Source of the DNA: Shouchella miscanthi | GTDB lineage: Bacteria > Bacillota > Bacilli > Bacillales > Bacillaceae_D | Direction: 5' to 3' | Length of the DNA stretch: 64,000 nt | NCBI RefSeq assembly: GCF_007725405.1 | Contig: NZ_CP042163.1 | Coordinates: forward strand, 3,410,001-3,474,000 | Part shown: piece after piece, positions 32,208 through 41,009 of the stretch | How the letters are laid out: every line of letters starts with the position of its first letter | Position numbering within the stretch: position 1 is the stretch's first letter | Made by a program: the position numbers and the translations under genes | The notes under the pieces: model-generated | Database searches by the model: none | What the model was told of the DNA's origin: nothing | Seen by the model: only the letters and a program-made list of their open reading frames with translations

Positions 32208-32894
32208 ATGAAAAAAGCAAAAGGACGTATGGATGAGAGCATTTTAGTTTGCGTCTATTATGGTCCAAACGGAGAGCGTCTAATAAAACGTGGTGCAAAA
32301 ATTGCTACTATGCTTGATTGTCCACTTTATGTTTTAACCGTTGATGCACTTCCGTATGATGAATTAGATGCTGAGAAGTCAGCATATGTTGATCGCTGGA
32401 AAGAACTTTCTGAGGAATACGATGCGGAAGAATTTATTGTTCGAGACAATGAAAAGAAACCAGCTGTTAAAGTAATCGCAGAGGTTGCCAGAGAGCATCA
32501 CATTACGCAAATTATTATTGGGCAAACGGCAAAAAGCAGATGGGAAGAAATCACAAAAGGATCTTTTATGAATGTACTTTTAAGAGAAATTCCATTTGTT
32601 GACTTTCACGTCGTTTCTTGTGATCGTGCCATTAAAGGACTGGAAGGTCATTTTGAGAAAGGCTGTCGTGCTTATCTTGTTGAAGATGAGGAAGGTTACG
32701 CCATCATGTTCTCTCATACAAACAAAGCGAAATACGAGGGTATTTTCTTTAAAGAAACTGGTACGGATTTTAACAACGGTATCTTCAAATTCATGAAGCA
32801 TAATCGGATGATTCAAGTACACGTTACCGATGATCGTGTCACCGAACCAACGAAAATCTATCCTACTTTAAAAGAAGAAAAACTCCAGAAATAA
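32208..32894 (+). CDS. KdpD-like universal stress (USP) domain protein
   Basis: 228 residues. Residues about 8-140 resemble the cytoplasmic USP domain of KdpD: ILVCVYYGPNGERLIKRGAK, then LYVLTVDA and the ITQIIIGQTAKSRWEE segment. The remaining 80 residues form an alpha/beta tail (AYLVEDEEGYAIMFSHTNKA). No histidine kinase domain follows. USP domains of KdpD proteins sense K+-related signals and in some species bind c-di-AMP; whether this stand-alone form does is unknown. ATG 32208 follows GAGGTG; the alternative GTG 32196 lies within the ribosome site. Divergent from mrp. Confidence 0.75.
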   Translation: MKKAKGRMDESILVCVYYGPNGERLIKRGAKIATMLDCPLYVLTVDALPYDELDAEKSAYVDRWKELSEEYDAEEFIVRDNEKKPAVKVIAEVAREHHITQIIIGQTAKSRWEEITKGSFMNVLLREIPFVDFHVVSCDRAIKGLEGHFEKGCRAYLVEDEEGYAIMFSHTNKAKYEGIFFKETGTDFNNGIFKFMKHNRMIQVHVTDDRVTEPTKIYPTLKEEKLQK

Positions 32895-32928
32895 AACCGG
32901 AACAATGCTGTTCCGGTTTTATTTTTTT
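32894..32928. terminator. Bidirectional terminator
   Basis: AAACCGGAACA-ATGC-TGTTCCGGTTT followed by T-rich sequence. Lies between the convergent USP and nitroreductase genes. Confidence 0.92.
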
Positions 32929-33506
32929 CCATATATACGAAGAATTTTCTCGGATTCAACTTCATTTATTTCTATTGGAGAGCCACTTGGCTTCCCAAAC
33001 GGCAGTTGTGCTTTTAACTCCCACCATTCTGGTACTTCCCACTTTTCTTTATCTTCCAAACGTGTTAGCAAAGGATAATGATATAAGTTGGCACCAAATC
33101 CTTCTACTTGTAAAGCATTCCAAGCAGTTAGTTGGAGCATGCCAGATGAATGATCTGACCATGATGAGAAGTAATCGAGTTTTTTTGGATGTTGTTTTTT
33201 TGCGTCGGCTATGGCCTGTTGATCTTCAAAGAAAAGAACCGTTCCAAAACCAGCTTTATGGTGCGCTACTTGTTCAAGTATGTCATTTTTAGACATCTCT
33301 TTATTCTTTGAAGCATCACTCCAAAATTGGCGATGCTGCTCACCTAAAAGAACCAGCAATTTACTCGATTGAACATTAAAGGGCGTTGGGACATATGTCA
33401 CTACATGCTCAAGAACATCAAGAAGACGCTCTTTTGAGACGACTGCTTCTGCCGTCACACTTTCGTACGGTCGTCTATTTTGAATAGCCTCAAAGAAAGT
33501 AGTCAT
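32919..33506 (-). CDS. Nitroreductase-family oxidoreductase
   Basis: 195 residues, FMN-binding nitroreductase fold. The start MTTFFEAIQNRRPYESVT carries the family Arg pair that contacts FMN, and VPTPFNVQSSKLLVLLG follows. ATG 33506 is preferred because AGGGGAAGTGAT precedes it and homologues begin there. Probably reduces quinones or nitro compounds, fitting the adjacent catechol-detoxification genes. Confidence 0.88.
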   Translation of the reverse strand: MTTFFEAIQNRRPYESVTAEAVVSKERLLDVLEHVVTYVPTPFNVQSSKLLVLLGEQHRQFWSDASKNKEMSKNDILEQVAHHKAGFGTVLFFEDQQAIADAKKQHPKKLDYFSSWSDHSSGMLQLTAWNALQVEGFGANLYHYPLLTRLEDKEKWEVPEWWELKAQLPFGKPSGSPIEINEVESEKILRIYGKK

Positions 33507-33581
33507 ATCACTTCCCCTTTCAACAAATTGGTTACTCTTTAGTTTACAGAGTAGCGAGGTTTTCCTCAAGAAAACTGCCTG

Positions 33582-34412
33582 TTATGTTTGACTAAACTTA
33601 ATGTGCATTTCTGATGGATCTTGAACGATAAACCATGCTTCTCCATGATCGACAATCTCTTTATTAGCACGGTCCCGCACCTGATTAAATGTCTCTTCGT
33701 CTTTAACATGTATGGTGTACTGTTCCATACCTACGAACGCTTCTTTTGGTTTTTCCTTGTTTCTTACCCATATATTAAAACCAAAATGATGGTGGTAGCC
33801 TGCCCCTGACATAAACAACGCTTGCTGTCCGAAGTACGTCATCACATCGAATTGAAGAATGTCTTTATAGAAAGTCTCTATATCCGCAAGGTTCTTCACA
33901 TGGGTATGAATATGTCCCATCGTCAAACCATCCGGAATGCCGTCCCATTCTTCAGCTAATGCATGCAGACCCGTTACGTCTAAAGGTTTTGTGTCCATGA
34001 CAATCATACCATTCTCTTCATATGACCAAGTCGTTCGTGGACGATCACGATAAAGCTCAATTCCATTTCCATCCGGATCTTGAATATAGACTGCTTCACT
34101 GACAAGATGATCGGCTCCACCCATTTCAATGTTATGAGCAAGTAAGTGTTTTATCTGTGTGCCAAGGGATTCACGATCCGGGTATAATAATGCAATATGA
34201 TAAAGTCCTACATATAACTGACCTGGGTTCTTCTTCGCTTCTTTATTCTCTCTTAATGTGATGAGGAGCTTCCCTTCGTTTGAAAACAACTTTGCTTCTT
34301 TATCGTTTAATTCAATATGTGTAAACCCAATGATTTCCTTATAAAAGGAAACTGATTCATGCACGTTCGTTACGGTTAAGATCACTTCTCCTAATGTTAG
34401 GTGTTCATACAT
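33582..34412 (-). CDS. catE: Catechol-2,3-dioxygenase-like VOC protein (CatE)
   Basis: 276 residues, two VOC (glyoxalase-fold) modules. Metal-site residues appear in LYHIALLYP (His), DPDGNGIELYRDRP (Glu) and GHIHTHVKN. The sequence follows B. subtilis CatE (YfiE) closely: SVSFYKEIIGF, GGADHLVSEAVYIQDPDGNG and GAGYHHHFGFNIW. It opens catechol rings with Fe2+ and O2. AAGGAGG precedes the ATG. Divergent from an HxlR regulator; catD-like doxX follows on the far side of that regulator. Confidence 0.85.
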   Translation of the reverse strand: MYEHLTLGEVILTVTNVHESVSFYKEIIGFTHIELNDKEAKLFSNEGKLLITLRENKEAKKNPGQLYVGLYHIALLYPDRESLGTQIKHLLAHNIEMGGADHLVSEAVYIQDPDGNGIELYRDRPRTTWSYEENGMIVMDTKPLDVTGLHALAEEWDGIPDGLTMGHIHTHVKNLADIETFYKDILQFDVMTYFGQQALFMSGAGYHHHFGFNIWVRNKEKPKEAFVGMEQYTIHVKDEETFNQVRDRANKEIVDHGEAWFIVQDPSEMHIKFSQT

Positions 34413-34494
34413 GTAAAAACGCCTCCTTCATATACTAATTCTATAAAGAAATTGTATAATGACGATTCAATAATTGGAAGTACGCACTAATTTG

Positions 34495-34504
34495 TACTAT
34501 AGTA
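34495..34504. promoter_or_regulatory. Candidate HxlR-family operator
   Basis: Palindrome TACTATAGTA in the 125-base catE-hxlR divergent region, next to an outer AGTAC...GTACT pair (34479-34499). YodB/CatR-type repressors bind short TACT/AGTA dyads, so this is a reasonable operator for both genes. Confidence 0.5.
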
Positions 34505-34537
34505 TATAAAAAGATACTTAATCGCGAGGTGGAATTA

Positions 34538-34879
34538 ATGGAATCATCCTGTCAAGTCGATACAGCACTCGAAATTTTAGTCGGAAAATGGAAGCACAAA
34601 ATTTTATTTCAGTTAATTAACCACGATGTGATGCGCTTTAACGAATTAAAGCGGGCTATCCCTGGCATTACACAAAAAATGCTTACTTCTCAATTACGTG
34701 AGCTAGAACAGAACGATATTATCCAACGACAAGTTTATCCTCAAATCCCACCAAAAGTTGAGTATTCCATGACACCTTATGGAGAAAGTTTAAAACCTCT
34801 CCTTGATGCCATGCACAGCTGGGGCTCTAATCATATTAAACATTTAGATCAACTATTTCCACAGACAAATGAACAATAA
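34538..34879 (+). CDS. HxlR-family redox-sensing transcriptional regulator (YodB/CatR-like)
   Basis: 113 residues, winged helix. The start MESSCQVDTALEILVGKWK includes a Cys at position 5, matching the conserved N-terminal Cys that senses quinones and diamide in YodB and CatR. The helix-turn-helix lies around RFNELKRAIPGITQKMLTSQ. ATG 34538 follows GAGGTGG. It probably represses catE and perhaps the downstream doxX and nitroreductase genes. Confidence 0.9.
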   Translation: MESSCQVDTALEILVGKWKHKILFQLINHDVMRFNELKRAIPGITQKMLTSQLRELEQNDIIQRQVYPQIPPKVEYSMTPYGESLKPLLDAMHSWGSNHIKHLDQLFPQTNEQ

Positions 34880-34912
34880 AAAATTCAAGCGTGTATCGCT
34901 TGAATTTTTTAT
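34876..34912. terminator. Bidirectional terminator between hxlR and doxX
   Basis: AAATTCAAGCG-TGTAT-CGCTTGAATTT with flanking A and T runs. Confidence 0.92.
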
Positions 34913-35265
34913 GGCTTTGTCACTTTAAGAACCCACCAAATAAGAACGAATTGTAATGGCAATCGAAGCCACAGTGCATACACTGGGATATCATATTGTG
35001 CCGGAAAAAACGCCATATACACATTCACAGGAAAAATAAGCAACAAAAAGAGGGTTGTCCAAATGCCCGCTCTAGAACGTGTTGGTTTGTAGATAAGTAA
35101 AATAGCTAATGCTATTTCAACAATCCCTGATGCATAAACAATAAATAGTCGAAATGGTACCCATTCTGGCATCGCCTCTACAAAAAAACCATCCATAATA
35201 AAATGCCCGACCCCAGCTAAAAAGAACAATAATGAAAACAGATAAAGTCCAATGACTCGGAACAT
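34909..35265 (-). CDS. catD: DoxX-family membrane protein (CatD-like)
   Basis: 118 residues, four transmembrane helices. FFLAGVGHFIMDGFFVEAMP and YASGIVEIALAILLIY are typical DoxX motifs. B. subtilis catD (yfiD) is the partner of catE in quinone/catechol resistance; here it lies on the other side of the regulator and may share a transcript start with capA downstream (12-base gap). Confidence 0.75.
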   Translation of the reverse strand: MFRVIGLYLFSLLFFLAGVGHFIMDGFFVEAMPEWVPFRLFIVYASGIVEIALAILLIYKPTRSRAGIWTTLFLLLIFPVNVYMAFFPAQYDIPVYALWLRLPLQFVLIWWVLKVTKP

Positions 35266-35277
35266 GACTACGTACTC

Positions 35278-36429
35278 CTATTCTCTAGTAACAGTTAATT
35301 CTGGTAACCACTGACTCATATGTGCTTCAACGTCATCAAGGTGCTTTTCCACATCTGGCAAATCATAATCCGTTAAATCTTTCATCGGTGTCACTTGATA
35401 ATTGTGGTCACCTTCATCGAATTGAACATAGGTTGGCATAAGAGAAGGATTAATAGCTTGCGCCTTTTTCCCTGTTAATTTCTGCAAATCAAAAGTGAAA
35501 ATGCCCCCTACTCGCCTCGGATGATCATATTGACCTGATAGAAAATTACCGAGTGAATAAACCACTAGCATATCATGGTCGTGCTTGCCTTCTACCCATT
35601 CAATTGGTTGAAGTACATGAGGATGATGACCAATGACAGCAGTAGCACCACTATCGGCAGCTACTTGAACCAAGTCACGTTGTTGTTGATTCGGAAAATC
35701 AACGTATTCTTCGCCAGCATGTAGGGCAACAAGAACCGCATCGGCCTCTTTATCTGCTTCCCTAATTTGCTCTGCCATAAACGACGCCTCAGCAAAATTC
35801 ACTAAATAATCCCTTCCATTTGGTACAGGGATCCCGTTTGTTCCATATGTATAGCTTAGTATAGCAATGGAGATGCCTTGACTCTCAATAATACGTAAAT
35901 CCTTTGCGTCTTCTTTATTTCGGAAGGCTCCTGTATACGTCATATTTAGTTCGTCCCAATAATCTAAGGCGTTCAGAATTGATTGAGGCCCGCGATCGAG
36001 GGTATGATTATTCGCTAACGTTACAACGTTTACACCAGCTTCTTTCAACGCATCACCCACTTCAAACGGTGAATTGAAAGCTGGATACCCTGACAATCCA
36101 AGTGCTTCCCCACCAATCATTGTCTCTTGATTCGCAATGGTTACATCTGCCGCTTGTAAGTATGGAGCGACATTGTCAAACATTGGTGAGAAATCAAATC
36201 CCCCTTCAACCCTTGCATCATCATACACACGATCGTGGATCAAAATATCCCCCACTGCACATATCGTCGCAGTCAATTGAAAGCGGTTTGAATCAACAGA
36301 ACGCTCCATTCTCTCTTGCTGCTTCATTCCCTCTAAGAACAATACGTCTTTTGCAGTCGCTTCTACTTCTGACTGACAACCACTCGCTAGTAGCATCAGC
36401 AAACCAAAAGTAGCAGTGGCTCGCTTCAT
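35278..36429 (-). CDS. CapA/PgsA-family metallophosphatase-like lipoprotein
   Basis: 383 residues. Lipobox LLMLLASGC at the N-terminus. The CapA domain begins ICAVGDILIHDRVYDD and has VTIANQETMIGG, VVTLANNHTLDRG and VIGHHPHVLQPIEW, which carry metal-ligating Asn and His residues. CapA/PgsA proteins take part in poly-gamma-glutamate or capsule export, but no pgs/cap genes are nearby. Eighteen bases behind ykfD, so possibly co-transcribed with murein-peptide genes. Confidence 0.87.
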   Translation of the reverse strand: MKRATATFGLLMLLASGCQSEVEATAKDVLFLEGMKQQERMERSVDSNRFQLTATICAVGDILIHDRVYDDARVEGGFDFSPMFDNVAPYLQAADVTIANQETMIGGEALGLSGYPAFNSPFEVGDALKEAGVNVVTLANNHTLDRGPQSILNALDYWDELNMTYTGAFRNKEDAKDLRIIESQGISIAILSYTYGTNGIPVPNGRDYLVNFAEASFMAEQIREADKEADAVLVALHAGEEYVDFPNQQQRDLVQVAADSGATAVIGHHPHVLQPIEWVEGKHDHDMLVVYSLGNFLSGQYDHPRRVGGIFTFDLQKLTGKKAQAINPSLMPTYVQFDEGDHNYQVTPMKDLTDYDLPDVEKHLDDVEAHMSQWLPELTVTRE

Positions 36430-36446
36430 CTAACGTCTCCCCCAGA

Positions 36447-37454
36447 CTAATCTCCTGTCACAGCTACTTCTTCTTTTCCCCTACTGTTTACTTCATCATG
36501 TAAGTGACAAGCAGCATAATGACCAGGCTTATATTCCTTCATTTCTGGTTCCATAATAGCACATTTTTCCATTACTTTGGGACATCTCGTCCGGAATACA
36601 CAACCACTTGGTGGAGAAATAGGACTAGGAATCTCTCCTTTTAATAAAATGGTTTCACGCTTGTCTTCCAAATCAGGGTCGGGAATGGGGATTGCCGATA
36701 ACAATGCCTCTGTATAAGGGTGTAAGGGTGTTTTATATAGTTGCTCACTGGTGGTTAATTCAACGAGCTTACCTAAATACATCACTCCTATACGATTACT
36801 AATATGCCTCACCATTGATAAATCGTGGGCGATGAACAAAAACGTTAACCCTTGTTCCCGTTGAAGCTTTTGCAATAGATTTACGACTTGCGCTTGAATT
36901 GAGACATCTAAAGCGGAGATCGGTTCATCCGCAACAATAAATTCGGGGTTTAACGCTAGCGCTCTAGCGATGCCGATACGTTGCCGCTGCCCTCCACTAA
37001 ATTCATGGGGATATCGATTTGCATGCTCTTTGCTCAAGCCAACCGTTTCCAGTAGTTCAAAAACTCTTTCCTTTCTTTGTTTCCCCTTTAAGCGACCATG
37101 TACATCTAGCCCTTCGGCAATGATATCCATTACCATTGAACGGGGATTTAATGATGCATATGGATCTTGAAAAATCATCTGCATACTTTGATCCAGCACT
37201 TTCTTTTGCATGGCAGAGGCTTGATGAATATCTTGATTTTTAAAGAGAACGCTCCCTGAGCTAGGTTGATAGAGACGTACTATTGTTCGCCCAAGAGTCG
37301 ATTTCCCACATCCCGATTCTCCTACTAATCCAAACATTTCTCCTTTTTTTATTGCAAAAGATACACCATCTACCGCTTTAAGCGTTTTGTTCTTTTTTAA
37401 TTGAAAATGTTTCTTTAAATCCTTTACTTCTACCATAACGTCTTCTTTCATCAT
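36447..37454 (-). CDS. ykfD: Peptide ABC transporter ATPase (DppF/YkfD)
   Basis: 335 residues. Walker A GESGCGKSTLGR, signature FSGGQRQRIGIARAL, Walker B FIVADEPISALD, and the oligopeptide C-terminal Fe-S-type cysteine motif (SGCVFRTRCPKVMEKC). ATG 37454 overlaps the ykfC stop as ATGA, indicating coupling. Last transport gene of the dpp-ykf operon, in the ykfD position of B. subtilis. Confidence 0.93.
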   Translation of the reverse strand: MMKEDVMVEVKDLKKHFQLKKNKTLKAVDGVSFAIKKGEMFGLVGESGCGKSTLGRTIVRLYQPSSGSVLFKNQDIHQASAMQKKVLDQSMQMIFQDPYASLNPRSMVMDIIAEGLDVHGRLKGKQRKERVFELLETVGLSKEHANRYPHEFSGGQRQRIGIARALALNPEFIVADEPISALDVSIQAQVVNLLQKLQREQGLTFLFIAHDLSMVRHISNRIGVMYLGKLVELTTSEQLYKTPLHPYTEALLSAIPIPDPDLEDKRETILLKGEIPSPISPPSGCVFRTRCPKVMEKCAIMEPEMKEYKPGHYAACHLHDEVNSRGKEEVAVTGD

Positions 37455-38365
37455 GTTGACTTCATCTCCCATAACGAAGAACTTAAAAAACGCCTCACAC
37501 CGCACAATTCCTTCTCATAAACAGAATTTAGCGGCACTTCTTCCACTACTTTACCGGTTTTTGGTGCATGAATGATGTTGCCATCTCCTGCATACATGGC
37601 AACATGATGGACCCTGCCTTTCCCTTCTTCATAGGCAAAGTAGAGAAGATCTCCTTCTTTCATATCCTGTTCAACTATGGTATCCCCTGAACGATATTGA
37701 TTGGAGGCATCCCGAGGAATCGTTATTCCACTTACTTTGTGAAGTCGATAAACAAAGCCAGAGCAGTCAAAACCAAACCCACTCATTCCTGCCCATAAGT
37801 ATGGTAATCCTAAAAAGCGACGTGCTTCTGTTAACAAAGAGTGCCCGTCTTTTTTGTTGAATGATAAGCGGACATCCTCTCGTTTTATTAAGGCATTGCC
37901 CAGCGGTGTTTCCACTTTAATCCAGTCGATTGATTCATCTAAAACCGTTAGTTCTGTTCCATAGCTGACTTGAAGCCATGCTTTCTTTTTTTTTGTAAAG
38001 AGCCACGCTTTTTGTTGAACGATGATCACTCGATCTTTCGTTTGTTCATTCGGAATGCCTGCTACAAGATGTTGACTTGGTACCCAGCCTGGATATCCGT
38101 TTTCATTTTTAATTGTTGGCTGATCCGGTATTATGACCTCTTTCCACCCATTTACTTCTTGAACCACATAGACAGGTTCATTAAATAGAAGCTGCGTTTG
38201 CGCCAGGTCGTTCGTACAAAGCTGAAGACGATCATCATAAGTCATTTTTTCTAAATAGCTTTTTAGTTGATATGGCTCTCGTGTAATAAGGTAATCAATG
38301 GAGCGAGGTGACGCTTTTGTCGTCCACACAGTTGAGACTGGTACACTTACACATTCTATACTCAT
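37451..38365 (-). CDS. ykfC: Gamma-D-glutamyl-L-diamino acid endopeptidase (YkfC)
   Basis: 304 residues, no signal peptide, so cytoplasmic. Two SH3b-like domains (to about residue 180) precede an NlpC/P60 domain with the catalytic Cys in GFGFDCSGFVYRL and His in VHHVAMYAGDG. It cleaves the D-Glu-diaminopimelate bond in imported murein peptides with a free N-terminal L-Ala. GGAGTG precedes the ATG. Confidence 0.93.
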   Translation of the reverse strand: MSIECVSVPVSTVWTTKASPRSIDYLITREPYQLKSYLEKMTYDDRLQLCTNDLAQTQLLFNEPVYVVQEVNGWKEVIIPDQPTIKNENGYPGWVPSQHLVAGIPNEQTKDRVIIVQQKAWLFTKKKKAWLQVSYGTELTVLDESIDWIKVETPLGNALIKREDVRLSFNKKDGHSLLTEARRFLGLPYLWAGMSGFGFDCSGFVYRLHKVSGITIPRDASNQYRSGDTIVEQDMKEGDLLYFAYEEGKGRVHHVAMYAGDGNIIHAPKTGKVVEEVPLNSVYEKELCGVRRFLSSSLWEMKST

Positions 38366-38371
38366 CCTTAT

Positions 38372-39298
38372 TCACTCCTTCACACCTGGTTCAATGGATA
38401 CCATTTTCTTATCGGTGTCTAACGTAGCTTGAGCACCATAAGGTACCGAATAAACGGGCATACAATGGCCGATCGAAAATCCTTTCATACAAGGCTTTCC
38501 ATCTTGATTTAAATAATGATCCAACACCTCATCTAACGTTAAAGAACGATGGCGTTTTTTCGGTGAACAGTTATTAAAATTGCCGATAACAAAACCACTT
38601 GCATCGTCAAGAATACCTGCGAGCTTGAGTTGATTCAGCATGCGATCAATACGATACGGCTCTTCTTCAATTTCTTCAATAAAAAGAATAGCCCCTTTTG
38701 CATTGAGCTGGTACTGACTACCCACTAAGCTTGATAGCAGAGTTAAATTTCCCCCGACAAATGGGCCGCTCACACGTCCACTTTGCAGAATCGAAATGGG
38801 CTCTGTCTGCTCCGTCAACATAAGAGGGGTTGGCTTAACAATTTGACTCAACCCTTGTTCGGTTACCGAGTCAATCTCACCTGTTAAGTCTGAGCTCATC
38901 ATCGGGCCATGAAAGGTTACAAGCCCTGTTTCTTGATGAATGGCTGTATGCAAGCACGTAATATCACTATAGCCCCAAAAAACTTTTGGATGTTTTGCAA
39001 TTAGTTGATAATCAATCTGATCGACAATACGCGGTGTGCCGTAGCCACCACAGGCACAGAAAACACCCGCAATATCTTGATTTGCAAACATATCCTCTAA
39101 AGCTTTTATTCTGTGGGAATCAACAGCACTTAAATAGCCGTACCCATCCGTTAAGTGAGGGGAGGTCACAATTGTGATCCCCATTTTTTCATACAGGTGT
39201 TTGCTCTTTTCAATATTCTTCATTAACGGTGTACTAGCTGGCGCGATAACGCCAATCGTATCTCCCGCCTTAATCGGTTTCGGGTAGATTGTTTTCAT
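38372..39298 (-). CDS. ykfA: LD-carboxypeptidase, S66 family (YkfA/LdcA)
   Basis: 308 residues. GDTIGVIAPAS at the N-terminus, the nucleophile Ser in FWGYSDITCLHTAIH, Glu in ILFIEEIEEEPYRIDRML, and His in GFSIGHCMPVYS. Removes terminal D-Ala from murein tetrapeptides or hydrolyses related peptides in the cytoplasm. Position matches ykfA in B. subtilis; ykfB, which should follow, is absent. Confidence 0.93.
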   Translation of the reverse strand: MKTIYPKPIKAGDTIGVIAPASTPLMKNIEKSKHLYEKMGITIVTSPHLTDGYGYLSAVDSHRIKALEDMFANQDIAGVFCACGGYGTPRIVDQIDYQLIAKHPKVFWGYSDITCLHTAIHQETGLVTFHGPMMSSDLTGEIDSVTEQGLSQIVKPTPLMLTEQTEPISILQSGRVSGPFVGGNLTLLSSLVGSQYQLNAKGAILFIEEIEEEPYRIDRMLNQLKLAGILDDASGFVIGNFNNCSPKKRHRSLTLDEVLDHYLNQDGKPCMKGFSIGHCMPVYSVPYGAQATLDTDKKMVSIEPGVKE

Positions 39299-39353
39299 TG
39301 ATTTGAACCTCCAAATAGAAAGAAGGAGAGAGACAAAAGCTCCCTCCCCTAGC

Positions 39354-40988
39354 TTATTCGTTTAAATCTGCCCATTTTAATTCTGTATACCCAACTGGAT
39401 GACGAACAATGCCAGACACGGCATCATTTTCTAGAACCGGTTGATTATAGAAATACAACGGGAAGAACGGCATTTCTTCTAACACTAATGCTTCTGCTTC
39501 ATGTAAAAGCTCGAATCGACGCTCTTCATCAGCCTCGGCTTTTGAGTCAGCAATTAACTGGTCATACGTTTCATTCGACCATGCTGTTCTGTTCATTGAA
39601 CTATCAGTAATAAAACTCTCCAAGAAATTAATAGGATCAGCATAATCAGCTATGAAGGACGAACGGGACATTTGCATTTCTAACCCACGTTGACGATCTA
39701 AAAAGACACTTGACTCGACCACTTCAAGATTCACATCTACCTCTAGGTTTTCCGCGTACATTTGCTGCAGACTTTCCGCAATACGCTCATGTTCTGCTGG
39801 CCCTGAACTATATGATATGGTTACATTCGGCAAGGTTTCGTACCCTTCTTCTTCCATTCCTTCTTTTAAAAGTTGTTGGGCTTCTTCCACATCATATGTA
39901 AATAAGTCTCCGCCGACTTCTCTAAAATCCTCCCCGGACGGCTCTGGAAAACCGTAGGCAACAAATCCTCCAGCTGGTCGTTGATTTTGACGAATGACGC
40001 TTTCCACAATTGTTTCACGATCAACCGCTTTTGCAAACGCTTGACGGATCTTTTTATTTTGAAACGGCTCTTCTGTCGTTAAGAAACGGTAGAAGTATGT
40101 TCCTGCCTGATCATATAAATCCACTTCCCCACTGGCAATTAACTCTTCAGCTAAATCGGCCGGAGGTGTTGTCGTATGCAAACCACCTTGCTCATATAAG
40201 CTGTATGCTGTATTTTGATCTTCTAACATTAACCATGTGGCACCATCCAGCGCAACACTTTCTGCATCCCAATAGTGATTATTTCGCGTCATTCGTAGCT
40301 CTGTATTATGATCCCAGCCTGTTAAGGTAAACGGTCCGTTCCCAACATACGTGCTCGCTTCTTGATGCCATGACCCATTTTCTTCAACTGTGTCTTTATG
40401 TACAGGGAAGAAGGATGGATTCGTAATAAGGTTTAAGAAATATTGTTGCGGACTATTCAATACAACCTCTAGCGTCTTTTCATCTAGCGCCGTAACCATG
40501 ACATCTTCTTCAGTGCCGTCACCTTCATAAAATTCAGTTGCGCCTTCAATTAAATTTGCTAGAAATGCCGCTGGCGACCCTGTATCTGGATGAACGAGTC
40601 GCTTCCACGCATACTCAAAGTCTTCTGCAGTAACCGGATCACCGTTAGACCAGTTTGCATTCTCACGTAGATAAAAGGTGTAGGTTAATCCATCTTCCGA
40701 AACCTCATAGCGTTCGGCAGTCGCTTCTTCAGGTACGTGATCGGCATTTAATCTCATCAAACCTTCCATAATATTGTTAAGAGGCGCACTAGACACCGAT
40801 TCGAACGCAATTTGCGGGTCAAGACTTACTGGCTCCGCACCATTATTCACAATTAAGATCTTGTCTCCCCCGTCCGAATCATTCGTATCATCATTACCAC
40901 CTGGATCTGCATCATTTGACGTACCCGTTGTACATGCCGCTAACATCATTGTTGCTGCCATTGTTCCTACTAGCCATTTCTTTTGCAT
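39354..40988 (-). CDS. dppE: Peptide ABC transporter substrate-binding lipoprotein (DppE)
   Basis: 544 residues, SBP family 5. Lipobox MMLAACTTG, Asp/Gly-rich linker, then EPVSLDPQIAFESVSSAPLN and YTFYLRENANWSNGDPVTAEDFEYAWKR split by normal OppA/MppA features. Acidic composition suits an exported protein of an alkaliphile. From its operon it should bind murein tri- or tetrapeptides. Confidence 0.93.
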   Translation of the reverse strand: MQKKWLVGTMAATMMLAACTTGTSNDADPGGNDDTNDSDGGDKILIVNNGAEPVSLDPQIAFESVSSAPLNNIMEGLMRLNADHVPEEATAERYEVSEDGLTYTFYLRENANWSNGDPVTAEDFEYAWKRLVHPDTGSPAAFLANLIEGATEFYEGDGTEEDVMVTALDEKTLEVVLNSPQQYFLNLITNPSFFPVHKDTVEENGSWHQEASTYVGNGPFTLTGWDHNTELRMTRNNHYWDAESVALDGATWLMLEDQNTAYSLYEQGGLHTTTPPADLAEELIASGEVDLYDQAGTYFYRFLTTEEPFQNKKIRQAFAKAVDRETIVESVIRQNQRPAGGFVAYGFPEPSGEDFREVGGDLFTYDVEEAQQLLKEGMEEEGYETLPNVTISYSSGPAEHERIAESLQQMYAENLEVDVNLEVVESSVFLDRQRGLEMQMSRSSFIADYADPINFLESFITDSSMNRTAWSNETYDQLIADSKAEADEERRFELLHEAEALVLEEMPFFPLYFYNQPVLENDAVSGIVRHPVGYTELKWADLNE

Positions 40989-41009
40989 GAAAATTCCCCC
41001 TTTTTTTTG

